Positions 60,989-64,000 of a stretch of DNA of 64,000 bases are shown here, in pieces. Origin of the DNA: Sipunculus nudus (Eukaryota > Annelida > Sipuncula > Golfingiida > Sipunculidae); NCBI GenBank assembly GCA_026874595.1, contig CM049309.1:72710426-72774425 (forward strand). Direction: 5' to 3'. Numbering within the stretch: the first letter of the stretch is position 1; each line of letters opens with the position of its first letter. A program made the position numbers and the translations under genes. Under the pieces are notes generated by a model. The model saw only the letters and a program-made list of their open reading frames with translations. It was not told the origin of the DNA and made no database searches.

Positions 60989-62579
60989 TTTTCAACTTAT
61001 AATTAGAAGAGACTGTTTCTCTGAACTGACTTGCTGATTAATTTTGTTAAACTCAGTCACTCATCTGAAGATTGAACTAATTTAATAGAACTTGGCACAT
61101 GTGTGTTATTTTTTCATACCTAGGCTGTGATTATTGACGGTGCCCTAGCCACATTTTTGTGACTTAAAGTCACCAACCTCTCCTGAACTGTGCCTGGAGC
61201 ATTCATTAACTGAGCTTGGGTACTTCTCATTAGCAGATATATGTCCTGTGACTGGGATAATAACAGCCTTGCACTGGAGGTTTCTTGTTTTATCCGTCTT
61301 CCTTTTAGATTAAAACAAAATGCTCATTTACAGACTCCAAAGAATGTGAGACAGCAAACTGAGAATATATTAATTGAAAATAATGTTGTATAGCTTTAAG
61401 GTGGAAGCTGTAGCCTCTCATCAGGTTATTATTGTAACTAGCTAGAAATAATACTCATACCACAAACCTCGGCCAGCATTGTTGTATACCGGAGGCAAAA
61501 TTTTACCTAAGGATCCTGATTAAACTTCAGAGTATACACATGGTATGAAAGTGCAGGAAATATATGAAAGAATTGCATTTCACCAACCCCATTGTTGTAA
61601 CAGAGGTCAGCTTTGCCTGACAGAACAAAGACAGCTCAAATAAGGTCACACCATTACATGTAAGTGGTAGAAGCTCACCCTTCCAACAGGGTCGCTTCTA
61701 CTCAAAATGAACTTCTTCCAGTTAGAAAATTGTGGGGATGGCTGGGACTACTTGTCTAAACTGTCAGACTTCAAAATCCAACTTGGTTACATTTCAAAGA
61801 AACACATTCTGTTTACATTTCACATGTTCATGCTTACAAAATAATACTAATACCATGATGTCCTTACCATGAAAACACCCGTGTTTATATAATTTGCTTT
61901 GAATCAATTCTTATCCAACATATTTGAACCATCATTACCCTTTCCACTACATTTATACATATGCCACTGGTGTAATTAGAACCTCCAGTCCAATGTGGGC
62001 ATAGGAACTCTACCTACAATCCCTAACCAGCAGAGTCAAATTCTGCGCAGTGTGGGAGAAACTTTAATCTGCTAATCAGTACACTGACGGTCAAATTCCC
62101 CCAATACTAGTGAGTGATATAAGACTAGTCTCACTTTCAACAAGGAGGAATTGATGGCACTTTCTCAAAATTCTAAAGAATCCTTTAATCTAAACCTATT
62201 ATGATGATTCAGATTACCTCTAAAATTTAATTAATGGTTCCATTGTTATTACTGTAATCCTCCTTAAAATTTCATCAAAAGCCTTTCATGTCTCTCTTGA
62301 GTAAATTTGCTTAAAGAAAGTGAAACCATCTGAGGCAAAAACATTAATTAATACATGGCAAAAGTAAAAAAATGTTTAGTCTGGTTAATGTGAAAAGGAA
62401 TAGCAGTTCCCTGACCTGTTAAACCTGTCCATTAATTACTTCACAGTTAAGCCATGGTTCATTACACCAGCTGTAAGCAAAAAAAGAAATATGTGGATTC
62501 ATTTTGCAATACAAAAAATGCATATTTTTAATTTACCATATATATTCATTTTATGAAGGTTTCATATATAATAAGAGTA
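60989..62579. other. No repeat recognised; one candidate exon
   Basis: Unique-looking sequence between HL5 and HL6. Apart from the candidate exon at 61309-61393, I see nothing gene-like. Confidence 0.4.
61309..61393 (+). CDS. Possible terminal or alternative exon of ArfGAP1
   Basis: A good acceptor (TTATCCGTCTTCCTTTTAG) is followed by a frame that accepts the phase-2 donor of the exon at 58212-58271. Read in that phase it codes for 28 residues (Arg from the split codon, then LKQNAHLQTPKNVRQQTENI and further residues) and stops at TAG 61391-61393. It lies just beyond the HL5 repeat. It lacks the tryptophan-rich motifs typical of ArfGAP1 C-termini, so it could be an alternative 3' exon or chance. 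The true downstream exons may lie beyond the window. Confidence 0.3.
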
Positions 62580-62720
62580 TTGTCAAGCCTGTGGGGAGAC
62601 ATTTTATATAATATAGCCAGGCTTGACAAGCGGTGCCCTATAGTGATCACCGTGTCAGTCCATCCTTCTGTCCTTCTGTCCTTCCGTCAATGACTCTTTC
62701 CTTCTGTATTTAATCTGGTC
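62580..62720 (+). mobile_element. HL6, 5' end of another Helentron-like family
   Basis: TTGTCAAGCCTG (62580-62591) and its exact reverse complement CAGGCTTGACAA (62618-62629) form a 12-bp stem. They are followed by TCCTTCTGTCCTTCTGTCCT and more of the same, as after the 5' hairpins of the other families. No 3' end was found. Confidence 0.45.
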
Positions 62721-63274
62721 GAAGTCTTTACTATGTATAGGTCATATATGTCTTTCCTCTGTGGATATTGTAAATAAAAATTTTAATCTTGTTTGTTTTT
62801 GATGTGTTAAGGATTTATTTGAATGGTATTGAAGTTAGACTGACATCATATTATGTGATTAAACCAGTAAAATTTTGCTTTTCCACATTGAGAGTTGTAA
62901 AGGTAAAAACTGGATAGAAGCTAAGTTATTCAGAACAACATGGCTGTCTAGATTAAATCTGAGAGAGAACTTTATAGATAGCTTACAGAATCCATTCATT
63001 AGCTTGGGCAGTTTAAGCTTGGTTTTACGGTAAACATTTTGTTGAAGGACATCTGTATGGTCATATCTTGAAAGATAATCGTAGGAATTCTTCATAGTCT
63101 CTGTAAAATCAATGTTCAAGTCACAGTTCAAAACATGTTATAGTGGATCTGTGTCCCACTAATCAAGATGCTTTTTGATAAGTGGTAATATAATATTTAT
63201 CTTCAGATGTGTTCAGAAAATATTTTGAGGAAGGGAAACCAGTTTGGAATCATTTGAAGTATTGTTGATCTAAT

Positions 63275-64000
63275 TGTATCCGCCATAACAGAGTTTTGTT
63301 GATACTATGTTTTCAGTTGGCCGCCACCGCACAGGTTTCCGGAAAACTTCTCCGTAACCACTAGACAGAATTTTTTTAAATTCAGGATTATGATCAGGTC
63401 ACATGTGAACTGCTGCGCCCTCATTTTTGGTTGACCTCTGACCTTTCCTTACTGCCCAGCATCCATTTGTGCGTCTGTTTCCACACATAAACCCACATAT
63501 CTTGGGAACCGTTTGACCGATGAGGCTAAAAATTTAGCACAAATGTAGCCCTTGGATAGCTATATAATATACACTAAACATGGTGGCGCCACCTGCAACC
63601 ATTTTTGCACAGCATCCATCTGTTCATCTGCCTTTGGATAAAATCACTCCTATCTCTGCATTGGTTGGACTTATCCACCTGAAATTTTGCAGGTTTATAC
63701 ATCCTGGACAGCTTTCTCGATTTTATGACAGGAAGCGCCACCTACATATCACGGTAATGCTGCAGACATCCAAGCTCCTGTTTCTGGAACCGTCTGACCG
63801 ATTGGGCCATAATTTTGCATGTGTATAGATCTTACATAGCTTTTCATCATACGCAAAACTGGTGGCGCCACCTGCAACCATTTATGCACAGCGTCCATCT
63901 GTTCATCTGCCTTGGGATAAAATCACTCATATCTCAGCAGTGGTTTGACTTATCAACCTGAAATTTTGCATGTTTATACATCATGGACAGCTTTCTCCAT
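63275..64000 (+). mobile_element. HL2 copy 3, cut by window end
   Basis: Begins TGTATCCGCC with a degraded 5' hairpin (GTATCCGCCATAACAGAGTT...GATAC). It proceeds through the same GC patch and 279-bp units (AAAATCACTC at 63640 and 63919), then runs off the window. Two exact GGTGGCGCCACC palindromes are present. The open frame at 63580-63828 is a repeat shadow. Confidence 0.75.

Overview
Eukaryotic nuclear DNA, AT-rich and intron-dominated, probably from a marine lophotrochozoan and most likely a bivalve mollusc. That placement is inferred from the repeat types (GTCCGTC-bearing elements, dispersed short DNA transposons, a tRNA-like SINE tail) and has not been tested by a search. There is no bacterial-style gene content. 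Nearly all open frames in the window are random, or shadows of tandem repeats.

The one gene I recognise is on the + strand: the 3' half of ArfGAP1, the GTPase-activating protein for Arf1 on Golgi/COPI membranes. Five exons with consensus splice sites and compatible phases lie at 43474-43539, 47196-47255, 51912-51971, 57085-57230 and 58212-58271. The 60-nt exons 2 and 3 are tandem duplicates of each other, and both encode the start of the second curvature-sensing (ALPS) region. The zinc-finger GAP domain exons were not found. A possible last exon lies at 61309-61393. Much of the window upstream of 43.4 kb may be intron or intergenic DNA.

The rest is a landscape of mobile elements. At least five families (called HL1 to HL5 here) share one architecture. 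Each starts with a terminal motif inside a 5' hairpin, followed in most by a GTCCGTC/GTCTGTC tract and then by tandem repeats of family-specific period (180, about 280, 328 or about 670 bp). In four of the five, an inverted copy of the terminal motif sits near the 3' end. All five finish with a short 3' hairpin and CTAG or CTTG, followed by T. This matches non-autonomous Helentron/Helitron2-type rolling-circle elements. HL1: 9750-13038, 39573-42170 and fragments. HL2: 11337-12511 (nested in HL1), 23610-24768, 63275-64000. HL3: 17478-18530 and 18873-22933. HL4: 19408-21136 (nested in HL3). HL5: 58926-60988 and fragments. HL6, a 5' end only, is at 62580. A perfect palindrome, GGTGGCGCCACC, recurs at least 11 times across HL2, HL3 and HL5, although these families otherwise look unrelated.

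Other elements: a 2-kb element with terminal inverted repeats and inverted poly-C/poly-G tracts (3432-5479); a pogo/Tigger-like MITE (6730-6904); two hAT-type MITEs made of GAGTCC/AAGTCC repeats with 8-bp target duplications (28198-28526 and 51998-52581, the second carrying a nested MITE); a three-copy MITE family (29313, 31386 and 39005); two SINE-like tails; a broken LINE reverse transcriptase (53850-55078); and, between two TA microsatellites in an ArfGAP1 intron, a structured element whose minus strand folds like a type I hammerhead ribozyme (49899-49965).
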